Assembly (NCBI RefSeq): GCF_028765165.1
Contig: NZ_JARADB010000002.1
Coordinates: 1,173,048 to 1,237,047, forward strand
DNA: 64,000 nt
Source of the DNA: Paenibacillus sp. MAHUQ-63
GTDB taxonomy: Bacteria > Bacillota > Bacilli > Paenibacillales > NBRC-103111
Direction: 5' to 3'
Part shown: piece by piece, positions 1-7,545 of the stretch
How the letters are laid out: each line of letters begins with the position of its first letter
How positions within the stretch are numbered: the stretch's first letter is position 1
The notes under the pieces: model-generated
What the model was told of the DNA's origin: nothing
What the model saw: only the letters and a program-made list of their open reading frames with translations
Database searches by the model: none
Position numbers and translations under genes: made by a program

Positions 1-156
1 CCTCTCGAAAGATATGTAAGTAAAGTATGTATCAGGACCTAAATCGGATTGGATGTTTGACGGTACTCTGCAGAAGAAGCAACGGAATGAGACGAGTTGT
101 TATGCGATATGATGATAAAAATAGATTGTCGGAAATGAGCAGGGAGCGTGTCGCTT

Positions 157-1956
157 GTGACAGTGATAGGAAAGAGTATTCCGCGGCTGGAATCTGAAGA
201 GAAAGTAACCGGGGTTGCGAAGTATACGAACGATACGCAGTCTCCCGGACTGCTTCACGGCTGGCTCGTGACCAGCCCTTATGCCCATGCGCGGATCCAG
301 TCCATCGATGTCTCCGGCGCCAAGGCAATGAGCGGCGTTCATGCAGTGATTCGTGGAGATGACATAGCTGTTCTTACCGGAAGTATGCTGGCAGACCGGC
401 CGCCGCTCGCTTCCGGCAAAGTTCGTTATTACGGAGAACCGATCGTCATCGTCGTTGCCGAATCGGAGCATCGGGCCAAGGAGGCGGCAGCCCGCATTCG
501 CGCCGAGTTCGAGCAGCTGCCGGTCGTACATTCGCCGAGCAGTGCCCTTGCGCCCGGTGCGCCGCTAATTCATGAAGGATTAGCCGGTTATGAGAAGCAG
601 GGAGACGTGTACCCCGTCGCACACACGAATATCGGCAACTGGGTTCGCATCCGCAAAGGCCATATGCCTGCGGGCTGGGCGGCAAGCGAGGTGACCGTCG
701 AAGGGACCTATGCCTTCAACACGTCCGATCACGCCGCCATAGAGCCGCGCTGCGCGATTGTCGAAGTGAAGCCTGGCGGCTTGATCGAGATTCAAAGCTC
801 AACGCAAGACCCTTATACGATCAAACGTGCGTTTGCGCACTTCTTCCATGTCGACCAGTCCAAGGTCATCGTGCACGTGCCGTTCGTCGGTGGCGGCTTT
901 GGCGGTAAAGGGTCGATTCAGCTCGAATATATCGCCTATTTGGCCTCCAAAGCTTGCGGCGGCCGGCCCGTCAAAGTCAACAATTCCCGCGAATGCGACA
1001 TCGTCAGTTCCCCCTGCCATATCGGTCTGGAGGCGAAAGTGAAGCTCGGCGCCACCCGAGAAGGCAAGCTGATGGCGGCTGAAGTGACGCTCTTGTTCGA
1101 CACAGGCGGATACACCGATGAGGGGGCGGCCGTCACGCAATCGGCGGCTGTCGATTGTACGGGTCCGTACAAGATCGACCATGTGTGGTGCGACGCCTTG
1201 TGCGTCTATACGAATCACCCTTATGCTACGGCATTCCGGGGCTTCGGTCATACGGAAGCGCTCTATTGCATCGAACGGACGATGGACCGGCTGGCCAAAA
1301 GGCTGGAGATGGATCCGTTAGCGCTTCGGCTCAACAACGCTATTTTGCCGGGCGATACGCCCCCGACGCAGACTCCGCTTACAAGCAGCTCCATCGGCGA
1401 TTTGCCCCAATGCATCCGTAAGCTGAAGGAACTGATTCATTGGGAGGAAGGTCAGCATGTACAGACGGGTCCGCACACGGTCAGGACGAAAGGCATGGCC
1501 TGTGTATGGAAAGCGTTCGGGATGTCCGTGGAAACCGGTTCCGGCGCAACGGTCACCTTCAACCATGACGGCAGTGCGAATCTTAGCATCGGCGCGGTGG
1601 AGCTTGGACAAGGGAACCGCACGGCGATGGGGCAGATTCTTGCGGAGCGGCTGCAAATGCGGATGGATCAGGTCCATGTCAAGATGGACATCGATACGCA
1701 GATTACACCGGAGCATTGGAGGACTGTTGCGAGCAGCTCGACGATGATGGTCGGCAGGGCAGTGCTCGACGCGGCTGACGATGCGATCAATCAATTGAAA
1801 AACAATGCTGCGCTTGCCCTGCAAATGCCGGCGGAGCTGCTGGAGGTTGGACGCGGGATGGTATTCGTGAAGGACGATCCCATCATAAGTCTGAAGATCA
1901 GTAAGCTGGTCAGCGATTCCAATTCCTGGACGGCCGCGCTGTCGGCGAACCCGTGA
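157..1956 (+). CDS. Molybdopterin-binding subunit of xanthine dehydrogenase-family enzyme, N-terminal fragment (frameshifted)
   Basis: Large subunit of a three-subunit molybdenum hydroxylase of the xanthine dehydrogenase/aldehyde oxidase family, which oxidises purines or other heterocycles and aldehydes with water as oxygen donor. The N-terminal a/b hammerhead domain (about residues 10-120) and the cofactor-binding motifs GGGFGGKG (near residue 246), AFRGFGHTEA and ELGQGN are present. The frame stops at 1956 just after SLKISKLVSDSNS, while the rest of the family sequence continues in another frame to 2477; together the two parts give the usual length of about 770 residues. GTG 157 is preferred because AGGGAG at 141-146 is well spaced from it; GTG 148 lies too close. 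It starts an operon with the FAD and 2Fe-2S subunits. The substrate cannot be told from sequence. Confidence 0.85.
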   Translation: MTVIGKSIPRLESEEKVTGVAKYTNDTQSPGLLHGWLVTSPYAHARIQSIDVSGAKAMSGVHAVIRGDDIAVLTGSMLADRPPLASGKVRYYGEPIVIVVAESEHRAKEAAARIRAEFEQLPVVHSPSSALAPGAPLIHEGLAGYEKQGDVYPVAHTNIGNWVRIRKGHMPAGWAASEVTVEGTYAFNTSDHAAIEPRCAIVEVKPGGLIEIQSSTQDPYTIKRAFAHFFHVDQSKVIVHVPFVGGGFGGKGSIQLEYIAYLASKACGGRPVKVNNSRECDIVSSPCHIGLEAKVKLGATREGKLMAAEVTLLFDTGGYTDEGAAVTQSAAVDCTGPYKIDHVWCDALCVYTNHPYATAFRGFGHTEALYCIERTMDRLAKRLEMDPLALRLNNAILPGDTPPTQTPLTSSSIGDLPQCIRKLKELIHWEEGQHVQTGPHTVRTKGMACVWKAFGMSVETGSGATVTFNHDGSANLSIGAVELGQGNRTAMGQILAERLQMRMDQVHVKMDIDTQITPEHWRTVASSSTMMVGRAVLDAADDAINQLKNNAALALQMPAELLEVGRGMVFVKDDPIISLKISKLVSDSNSWTAALSANP

Positions 1957-2477
1957 TCGGCCGCGGGCGTTACCGTGTCCGCGACACGACCAGACTGAAT
2001 CCGCAAACGGGCGAAGGTGTTCCGGGCCAGCAGTGGACCTTAGGCGCGCAAGCGGTTGAAGTGGAATTCGATACCCGCGAATGCACGTATCGCGTGCTCA
2101 AAGCGGCATCCGTATTTGATGCCGGGAAGGTGATCAATCCAGGCACGGCGCGAGGTCAGGTCATCGGCGGCATGAATATGGGCCTCAGCTTCGCAACCCG
2201 TGAAGGATTGCTGTACAATCAGGCCGGCCAGGTGCTGAACCCGCAGCTGCGTTCCTACAAGGTAACACGGTACGGTGAAACGCCTGCCTATTTGGCGGAA
2301 TTCGTGGAGACGCCGTTCCTCGAGGGACCGTATGGCGCCAGAGGGGTCGCTGAGCATGGCACCATTGGGATGCCCGCTTGTCTGGCGAACGCCTTGTCTC
2401 TCGCGGCGGAAGTCGAATTGGACACATTGCCTTTGACGCCGGAGATGATTTGGCGGGCTAGAGGGGGAGGCCGATGA
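1953..2477 (+). CDS. Molybdopterin-binding subunit, C-terminal fragment in shifted frame
   Basis: Continuation of the preceding large subunit. The frame is open from 1905 and reads LDGRAVGEPVIGRGRYRV across the point where the first fragment ends, so the real junction lies near 1924-1930. A single missing base there (for example one C at 1925-1926) explains the split. The fragment carries the terminal cofactor domain, including GPYGARGVAEHGT, which holds the glutamate matching the catalytic Glu of xanthine dehydrogenases (usual form GxRGxGE). GTG 1953 is only a nominal start with no ribosome-binding site, so this part is probably not translated alone. It overlaps the FAD subunit start by four bases (ATGA). 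Either the gene is a recent pseudogene or the break is a sequencing error. Confidence 0.8.
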   Translation: MIGRGRYRVRDTTRLNPQTGEGVPGQQWTLGAQAVEVEFDTRECTYRVLKAASVFDAGKVINPGTARGQVIGGMNMGLSFATREGLLYNQAGQVLNPQLRSYKVTRYGETPAYLAEFVETPFLEGPYGARGVAEHGTIGMPACLANALSLAAEVELDTLPLTPEMIWRARGGGR

Positions 2478-3340
2478 TTTCGTTCGACTTCGAATATTAT
2501 AAGCCGGCAAGCTTGGATGAGGCGGTCTTTCTATTTCAGCAGGCCGAGGCGAGCGGCAAAGCGCCGCGCTATTATTCCGGCGGCTCGGAGATCATTTCCA
2601 TGGCCCGGTTGAATAAGCTTCGCACAGGAGCAGTCATCGATGTGAAAGATATTGCTGAATGCAAGGTGATGCAGCTTCGAGAGAAGGAGAACGTACTCGT
2701 GATTGGCGCAGCATTAACGCTGACGGAGCTGGAAGAGTCCGGCTTCTTTCCGCTGCTGGCAGATACATCGCGGGATGTGGCGGATCGTACGAACCGCAAC
2801 CGAATTACGCTCGGCGGCAATCTCTGCGGAGCCTTCATATACCGGGAAGTACTTCTGCCATTTTTGCTGGCGGACAGCGAAGCCGTGCTGGCCGGTCCGG
2901 CGGGCGTACGCCGCATATCGGTCCATGAGCTGCTGAACGGTCAACCGCGGCTGGCGAGAGGAGACCTCCTGGTACAGTTGATTACCGGTGCCGCTTATAC
3001 GCACCTACCCTACGTCACTGTGAAAAAGACCAAAATGGAACGCATCGACTACCCCATCGTTCGCATCGCCGCCCTTCGCAGCAGCGAAGGGGTTCGCGCC
3101 GCCTTCAGCGGTGTCAGTTCCGTTCCGTTTCGTTCGCGCAGCTTGGAGAACATCCTGAATGAGGGAATGCTTCCGCTCGGTGTTCGTGTAGAGAACGTTA
3201 TACGAAGCTGGCCGCTGCCGATTATGAGCGATCTGCTTGGCTCCAGCGACTACCGGGCATTCGTGCTGCGCAATACGTTATATGATGTGATGACCGCTCT
3301 GGAAGAGAGGGGGAAGCAACATGAAAGAAGGGATGGTTAG
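2474..3340 (+). CDS. FAD-binding subunit of xanthine dehydrogenase-family enzyme
   Basis: Medium subunit (288 residues) of the molybdenum hydroxylase. It binds FAD and passes electrons from the iron-sulfur subunit to NAD or another acceptor. The N-terminal half has the FAD_binding_5 signature, with YYSGGSEI near residue 36 and TLGGNLCGAF near residue 114. The C-terminal part resembles the CO dehydrogenase flavoprotein C-terminal domain. Length is normal for the family. The start overlaps the stop of the large subunit by four bases, and the 3' end overlaps the 2Fe-2S subunit gene by about 20 bases, so translational coupling of all three subunits is likely. Confidence 0.88.
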   Translation: MISFDFEYYKPASLDEAVFLFQQAEASGKAPRYYSGGSEIISMARLNKLRTGAVIDVKDIAECKVMQLREKENVLVIGAALTLTELEESGFFPLLADTSRDVADRTNRNRITLGGNLCGAFIYREVLLPFLLADSEAVLAGPAGVRRISVHELLNGQPRLARGDLLVQLITGAAYTHLPYVTVKKTKMERIDYPIVRIAALRSSEGVRAAFSGVSSVPFRSRSLENILNEGMLPLGVRVENVIRSWPLPIMSDLLGSSDYRAFVLRNTLYDVMTALEERGKQHERRDG

Positions 3341-3791
3341 AGGGGAGATGGAACTGCTCGTTAACGGCCGGCCGCATCATGCCGCTATCCGTTCGGCGGA
3401 TACGCTGCTGCGTGTGCTGCGCGAGCAGCTGGGCTTCACGGGAGCCAAAGCCGGCTGCGAGAATGGAGATTGCGGCGCTTGCACGGTCATCGTTGACGGA
3501 GTTCCGGTCAAATCCTGTATGATGCTGGCGATCGAGACACACGGCAAGCGGATAACGACAATCGAAGGACTTGGGGGGGACTCTCCCGTGCAGCAAGCTT
3601 TTGTGAAGCATTTCGCTTTTCAATGCGGTTTCTGTACCCCCGGTTTTATCATGGTTGCACATGCCCTTGCCCAGACCGGACGGCAAGCGAGCGAGGAAGA
3701 GATCACGGAGTGGCTGCGCTCCAACATATGCCGCTGCACAAGCTATGAGGAAATCGGCAAGGCTGTTCGATTGGTCCTTGCACAGGAATGA
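3321..3791 (+). CDS. [2Fe-2S] subunit of xanthine dehydrogenase-family enzyme
   Basis: Small iron-sulfur subunit (156 residues) that carries electrons from the molybdenum site to FAD. The plant-type ferredoxin domain holds cluster ligands C46, C51, C54 and C66 (CENGDCGAC...C). The C-terminal [2Fe-2S]-binding domain has C102, C105, C137 and C139 (CGFC...CRC). All eight ligands of the family are present. ATG 3321 follows AGAGGGGGA at a good distance; ATG 3348, after AGAGGGG, is an alternative that would remove a nine-residue extension. Last gene of the operon; no obvious terminator lies before the convergent gene that follows. Confidence 0.92.
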   Translation: MKEGMVRGEMELLVNGRPHHAAIRSADTLLRVLREQLGFTGAKAGCENGDCGACTVIVDGVPVKSCMMLAIETHGKRITTIEGLGGDSPVQQAFVKHFAFQCGFCTPGFIMVAHALAQTGRQASEEEITEWLRSNICRCTSYEEIGKAVRLVLAQE

Positions 3792-3867
3792 AGCGAAGGA
3801 AATAGGCAGCTGCGAATCTTTGAATTACCACCCGGTAACCAAGCTGCTGCCGACATCTTGGACATGA

Positions 3868-4437
3868 TCACTCGTGGTCGTGTTTGGGAGCGTCGGCAGC
3901 GGCTTTTTGCCGTGCCCGAAAGCGCCGCACCTTCATCAGATTGCCGCACATTTTGTCATCGCAATACCGTTTGGAACGGTTGCGCGTTTCGTCCACGTAC
4001 ACCCAGAGGCAGTTCGGGTTGTCGCAAATCCGAATTCGCGACGTTTCGCCATTGGCTATCGATTGCGCCATGGAAGCGGCGATATCGGCCAGGACTTGCT
4101 CCCATCGCCGGTTAAGGCCATACCATTCCAGGCGATAGCGTCCCTCGTCCGATACAAGCTTGCGGATGACCGGACCGCCGGCCATAATCGCATTGAGCGC
4201 CTCCGTATCCGCTTCATGCGGCATAGCCTTGGATACGAATTGCGTCACGATTCGGTGCAGCAGTGCTCGCAGTTCTTTCAATTCTTGCAGCTCTGCCGGT
4301 TCCGGGGGACGATCCATATTCAGGTTCTGGCTCGTAAGCCAGCGGTGTAGCCAGTCCGGGTTATCCAAGCGGTCATCGATTGCGCCGTCGCCCCTCCAGT
4401 CTCGATGCAAGCTGTTCAGTAAATCGTCCCAAAGCAT
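3868..4437 (-). CDS. CGNR zinc finger (ABATE-type) putative transcriptional regulator
   Basis: A 189-residue protein with the two-part layout of the ABATE/CGNR family: a helical N-terminal domain and a C-terminal zinc finger that is thought to bind DNA. The finger reads RICDNPNC...RYCDDKMCGN followed by a basic stretch (MKVRRFRARQK), with four cysteines in the expected spacing. The usual CGNR signature is CGNL here. It is transcribed divergently from the DinB gene and shares a 155-bp intergenic region with it that contains a good promoter and paired GTAAC/GTTAC pentamers, so control of that gene and of itself is plausible. The effector is unknown. Confidence 0.75.
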   Translation of the reverse strand: MLWDDLLNSLHRDWRGDGAIDDRLDNPDWLHRWLTSQNLNMDRPPEPAELQELKELRALLHRIVTQFVSKAMPHEADTEALNAIMAGGPVIRKLVSDEGRYRLEWYGLNRRWEQVLADIAASMAQSIANGETSRIRICDNPNCLWVYVDETRNRSKRYCDDKMCGNLMKVRRFRARQKAAADAPKHDHE

Positions 4438-4501
4438 ATGACATGACCCCGATCTTTTTTATGCTTCAGTGTAACATCTGAAAAGTATTTTTGCTAGTTA
4501 C

Positions 4502-4530
4502 TTGACCGGAAAAACATTCCATGGTAAATT
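4502..4530 (+). promoter_or_regulatory. Sigma-A type promoter of the DinB/serine hydrolase pair
   Basis: TTGACC at 4502-4507 and TAAATT at 4525-4530 are separated by exactly 17 bp and lie about 60 bp upstream of the DinB-family start. Two pairs of inverted pentamers, GTAAC...GTTAC (4471-4501 and 4537-4566), flank it and could be operator sites. Confidence 0.55.
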
Positions 4531-4592
4531 AGCCATGTAACTTGTTAATTCATATTTGGTGGTTACTAATGATAATATTGGGAGGCTGTTTA

Positions 4593-5087
4593 ATGAATAA
4601 TGTTGAGCTTTTGCTGCATGGTTGGGAGTGCTGCTATGACAAGGAAGACTGGTATCCTCCACTGACGGACGCGCTGAAAGGATTGACTGCCGAGCAAGCC
4701 AATTGGCGTCCTGCAGGCGAACACGTCAACACGATCTGGGAAAATGTGCAGCATCTGATTTTTTATAAAGAAAGATTGCTCAAACGGATGACCGGGGAAG
4801 AGATGGAATATCCGGATGCGACGAATGACGATACGTTTGCGGTTGAGTCCGTATCCGGCGAAGCGTGGGAGATGACGTTATCCCGTTTGCAAACGGTTCA
4901 TTTAGCCATCCGCGAACGCCTTGCGCAGTGGGGAGAGAACGATTTCGAGCATGTATACCCGAATCGTACGCAATCTGCAGGACGCTGGGTGAACAGCCTG
5001 ATCCTGCATGATGCGTATCATACGGGCCAGATCATGTTCATTCGCAAGCTGCAAGGCTCGTGGCCGTCGCGCCGTTCATTCGAATAA
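4593..5087 (+). CDS. DinB-family protein
   Basis: A 164-residue four-helix-bundle protein of the DinB/YfiT superfamily, whose members usually bind a metal and in several cases act as thiol-dependent transferases; the function here is unknown. The likely metal triad is visible: H54 (QHLIFYKE) and the C-terminal pair H139 and H143 (HDAYH). ATG 4593 is chosen because GGGAGG sits just upstream (4580-4585); the open frame reaches back to 4542 without a ribosome-binding site. The next gene starts one base after its stop, so the two form an operon. Confidence 0.82.
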   Translation: MNNVELLLHGWECCYDKEDWYPPLTDALKGLTAEQANWRPAGEHVNTIWENVQHLIFYKERLLKRMTGEEMEYPDATNDDTFAVESVSGEAWEMTLSRLQTVHLAIRERLAQWGENDFEHVYPNRTQSAGRWVNSLILHDAYHTGQIMFIRKLQGSWPSRRSFE

Positions 5088-5088
5088 G

Positions 5089-6207
5089 ATGCGCGCCGAA
5101 CAACAACTGCCGACAACCGCACCCGAGCAGCAAGGGATGGACCCTGATAAGCTCCAAGCCGCTTTCCGGTTACTGGAGCGAGAGATTGACAGCGGCGAAA
5201 TTCCCGGAGGCGTGGCGCTCGTAGGCCGGGGCGGCGTCATCGTCGGTTCCTGCGCTGCCGGCCGCGCCATTGTCACGCAGGAGCAGGAGCTTCCGGTAAC
5301 GGAAGATACGATCTATGACTGCGCTTCATTGACCAAGGTGATGGTGACATTGCCGCTTATTTTGCAGCTGATCGACCGCGGCGAGCTGCGGCTGAAGGAC
5401 CCGGTTGCCCGTTTTTTTCCGGACTTTGCCGCCGGCGGCAAAGGCGAAGTGACGATTCTGCATCTATTGACCCATACGTCCGGCTTCCAAGCCTACAAGA
5501 ACCTTCACGCACACGGTTGGACCCCGCAGCAGATCAGAGCCGCGGTCATGGAAGAGACCTTGCTTTATCCGTGCGGCGGCGGTTACGAATACAGCGATTT
5601 CAATTACATCGTGCTGGGCGAGCTGGCGGCGCATCTGTTCGGTCTGCCGCTGGACGAGGCTGCGCGCCGGTATGTGCTGGAACCGCTGGGCATGACCCGC
5701 AGCGGCTACCGACCGGCTGCGGAGCTGCGGCCGCAAATTGCCGCGACCGAGTTCATGCAGGGCAGCTGCCGCTGGGGCGAGGTGCATGACGAGAACGCCT
5801 GGGCGATGGGCGGCGTTAGCGGGCATGCCGGCTTGTTCGCCACGGCACATGACGCGGCCAAATACGCCGCGATGTGGTTGAACAAGGGCTGTCTTGCCGA
5901 CGGCAGCAGCCTGATATCTGCGGCAGCGGTCGAAGCGGCGACGCGAAGCTATACGCGGGAGTTGGAACACGCAAACCGTGGGCTCGGTTGGGTGCTGAAG
6001 GGTGACAAATGGGACGCTTCCGGCGATTGGTTCTCGCCTCGGAGCTTCGGTCACACGGGATTTACCGGCACTTCCTTGTGGATGGACCCGGCTTCGCAAG
6101 TTTTCGCCGTGCTTCTGACCAACAGAGTTCACTATGGCCGTGAGAAATCCGTTGCCAGGCTGCGGGATTGTTTCCATAATGCGGTCGCCGCCTCGATCCG
6201 GTCATAA
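5089..6207 (+). CDS. Beta-lactamase-family serine hydrolase
   Basis: A 372-residue penicillin-binding-protein-like serine hydrolase (beta-lactamase class C/esterase fold). The active-site SxxK motif is in CASLTKVM, the second motif is YSDFNY (YxN-like), and the C-terminal HTGFTGT takes the KTG position, as in EstB-like esterases. There is no signal peptide, so it is probably cytoplasmic and acts as an esterase or peptidase rather than a wall enzyme. ATG 5089 begins one base after the DinB stop, which suggests coupled translation; no ribosome-binding site is seen and the frame is open further upstream inside the DinB gene. Confidence 0.82.
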   Translation: MRAEQQLPTTAPEQQGMDPDKLQAAFRLLEREIDSGEIPGGVALVGRGGVIVGSCAAGRAIVTQEQELPVTEDTIYDCASLTKVMVTLPLILQLIDRGELRLKDPVARFFPDFAAGGKGEVTILHLLTHTSGFQAYKNLHAHGWTPQQIRAAVMEETLLYPCGGGYEYSDFNYIVLGELAAHLFGLPLDEAARRYVLEPLGMTRSGYRPAAELRPQIAATEFMQGSCRWGEVHDENAWAMGGVSGHAGLFATAHDAAKYAAMWLNKGCLADGSSLISAAAVEAATRSYTRELEHANRGLGWVLKGDKWDASGDWFSPRSFGHTGFTGTSLWMDPASQVFAVLLTNRVHYGREKSVARLRDCFHNAVAASIRS

Positions 6208-6281
6208 AGGTTGGTAAAACCCGCCCAATCGCGGCAAGCCAAAGATGTGTATAGAGCAGGCAATATGAATAAAAAAATATG

Positions 6282-6331
6282 AAAATCCGCCAAGGCACAG
6301 GAACCTGTGTAAGGCGGATTTTCTATTTTTT
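6282..6331 (+). terminator. Rho-independent terminator
   Basis: AAAATCCGCC (6282-6291) pairs with GGCGGATTTT (6313-6322). An inner CACAGG/CCTGTG stem extends the hairpin and a T-rich tract follows. Confidence 0.85.
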
Positions 6332-6438
6332 GGCGATGTGAACTGGTAAAACATACCTGACATAAGTGAAAAATGAACGAAATATTTTAGTAGAACTACG
6401 ACCTTTGACTTAGAAGGGCAGACTGAGAGGGTGAGGCA

Positions 6439-6726
6439 ATGAAAGCTACGGGGATTGTGCGCAAGGTTGACCAATTAGGTCGTATTGTTCTACCGATCGA
6501 GATGCGGCGTTTGCTCAATATCGGCACGGATGACGAAGTGAAGATTTATTGCGATGAAGAGCGGGTGATCGTAACGAAATGCGTGTTGAACTGCATTTTC
6601 TGCGGGAGTGAGAGAGAGCCGTATTATTTTAAACGGAAATTGATTTGTAAAGTTTGCTTGGATGAGATTGCCCCGGTTGAAGCCGGGCAGGCAAGAAGCG
6701 GAGAAGATGCTGTTCATGGAGGGTGA
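6439..6726 (+). CDS. AbrB/SpoVT-family transcriptional regulator
   Basis: A 95-residue protein with an N-terminal swapped-hairpin AbrB DNA-binding domain: MKATGIVRKVDQLGRIVLP followed by a hydrophobic continuation and a strand containing VIVTK. AbrB-type regulators are transition-state repressors in Bacillus and Paenibacillus. The C-terminal part differs from classical AbrB: CIFCG...CKVC suggests a small zinc ribbon. GAGAGGGTGAGG precedes ATG 6439. It is monocistronic, between a strong terminator and the HD-domain gene. Confidence 0.88.
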   Translation: MKATGIVRKVDQLGRIVLPIEMRRLLNIGTDDEVKIYCDEERVIVTKCVLNCIFCGSEREPYYFKRKLICKVCLDEIAPVEAGQARSGEDAVHGG

Positions 6727-6878
6727 TATTCTGAAAGCGGATTCAATGGGGGCTTTGAAGCGGGCCGGCCTGCGTTCATAATTTAAAATTGGCGCCTCCC
6801 GTAAGCCTCCTCATATAGCTTCCGAATCGTATCGATGCTATGATAGGAGCGTTACTACTTACGAATGAAGGTGCAGAC

Positions 6879-7298
6879 ATGAGTACATTAACGAAAGCCA
6901 TTCTGCTGGCTGCCAAGGCGCATGACGGTCAAACCGATAAAGGCGGAAACCCGTATATTTTACATCCCATTCGATTGGCCAGCAAAGCCGTAACGACCGA
7001 GGAATCCATTGTCGCCGTCCTGCATGATGTCGTGGAGGATTCGGATATGACGCTATTCGATCTGAAGAACGAAGGCTTTAGCCTTAACGTGATCGAAGCG
7101 CTGGACTGCTTGACGCGAAGAGCGGATGAAACCTACGAAAGCTTTATACTAAGAATCAAGCGAAATCCGCTGGCTACGAAAGTCAAACTCCTCGATCTGA
7201 AGGATAATTGCGATACCAGCCGCATGCCGGAGATGACCGATAGAGATAAGGCCCGAATTGATAAATATAAAAAAGCGATCGCCGAACTCAAGTTTTGA
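6879..7298 (+). CDS. HD-domain phosphohydrolase (RelA/SpoT hydrolase-like)
   Basis: A 139-residue single-domain protein resembling the hydrolase half of RelA/SpoT enzymes: AHDGQTDKGG...YILHP with H29, the HD pair H49-D50 in VLHDVVEDSD, and LLDLKDNCD near the C-terminus. Such small proteins are often annotated as guanosine polyphosphate pyrophosphohydrolase or small alarmone hydrolase homologues; nucleotide substrates are likely but not shown. ATG 6879 (MSTLTK) has AAGGTG upstream; the frame extends to 6840 but that extension looks non-coding. Confidence 0.75.
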   Translation: MSTLTKAILLAAKAHDGQTDKGGNPYILHPIRLASKAVTTEESIVAVLHDVVEDSDMTLFDLKNEGFSLNVIEALDCLTRRADETYESFILRIKRNPLATKVKLLDLKDNCDTSRMPEMTDRDKARIDKYKKAIAELKF

Positions 7299-7336
7299 GG
7301 GATGCAGCTTGCTAGCATATCTGAACCATCAAGGAC

Positions 7337-7372
7337 AAAGCGTCCGCCTTCCTGGAGAATGCGGGCGTTTTT
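7337..7372 (+). terminator. Rho-independent terminator
   Basis: GCGTCCGC (7340-7347) pairs with GCGGGCGT (7361-7368), with G-U wobbles, and is followed by Ts. Confidence 0.65.
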
Positions 7373-7452
7373 GCCGATTTGTCTCATTTTGTCGGAAAAA
7401 GAAATAAATATTTATTTGAAATTACAAAAATAAAATAAAATTTCAAATTCTA

Positions 7453-7481
7453 TTGACCCCATAAACCTTTTTCAATAGTAT
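7453..7481 (+). promoter_or_regulatory. Sigma-A type promoter of the AraC regulator gene
   Basis: TTGACC at 7453-7458 and TAGTAT at 7476-7481 with a 17-bp spacer, in AT-rich DNA about 65 bp upstream of the preferred start. Confidence 0.65.
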
Positions 7482-7545
7482 AAAAAAATAGTCATTCTAA
7501 TATATGGGAATAGAAATAAAGACGTATTCGGGGGGCGGCGCTTGC

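Noticed and set aside
5008..5088. N-terminal extension of the serine hydrolase
   Set aside because: It overlaps the DinB gene, is Cys/Arg-rich and unlike the family; ATG 5089 fits better.
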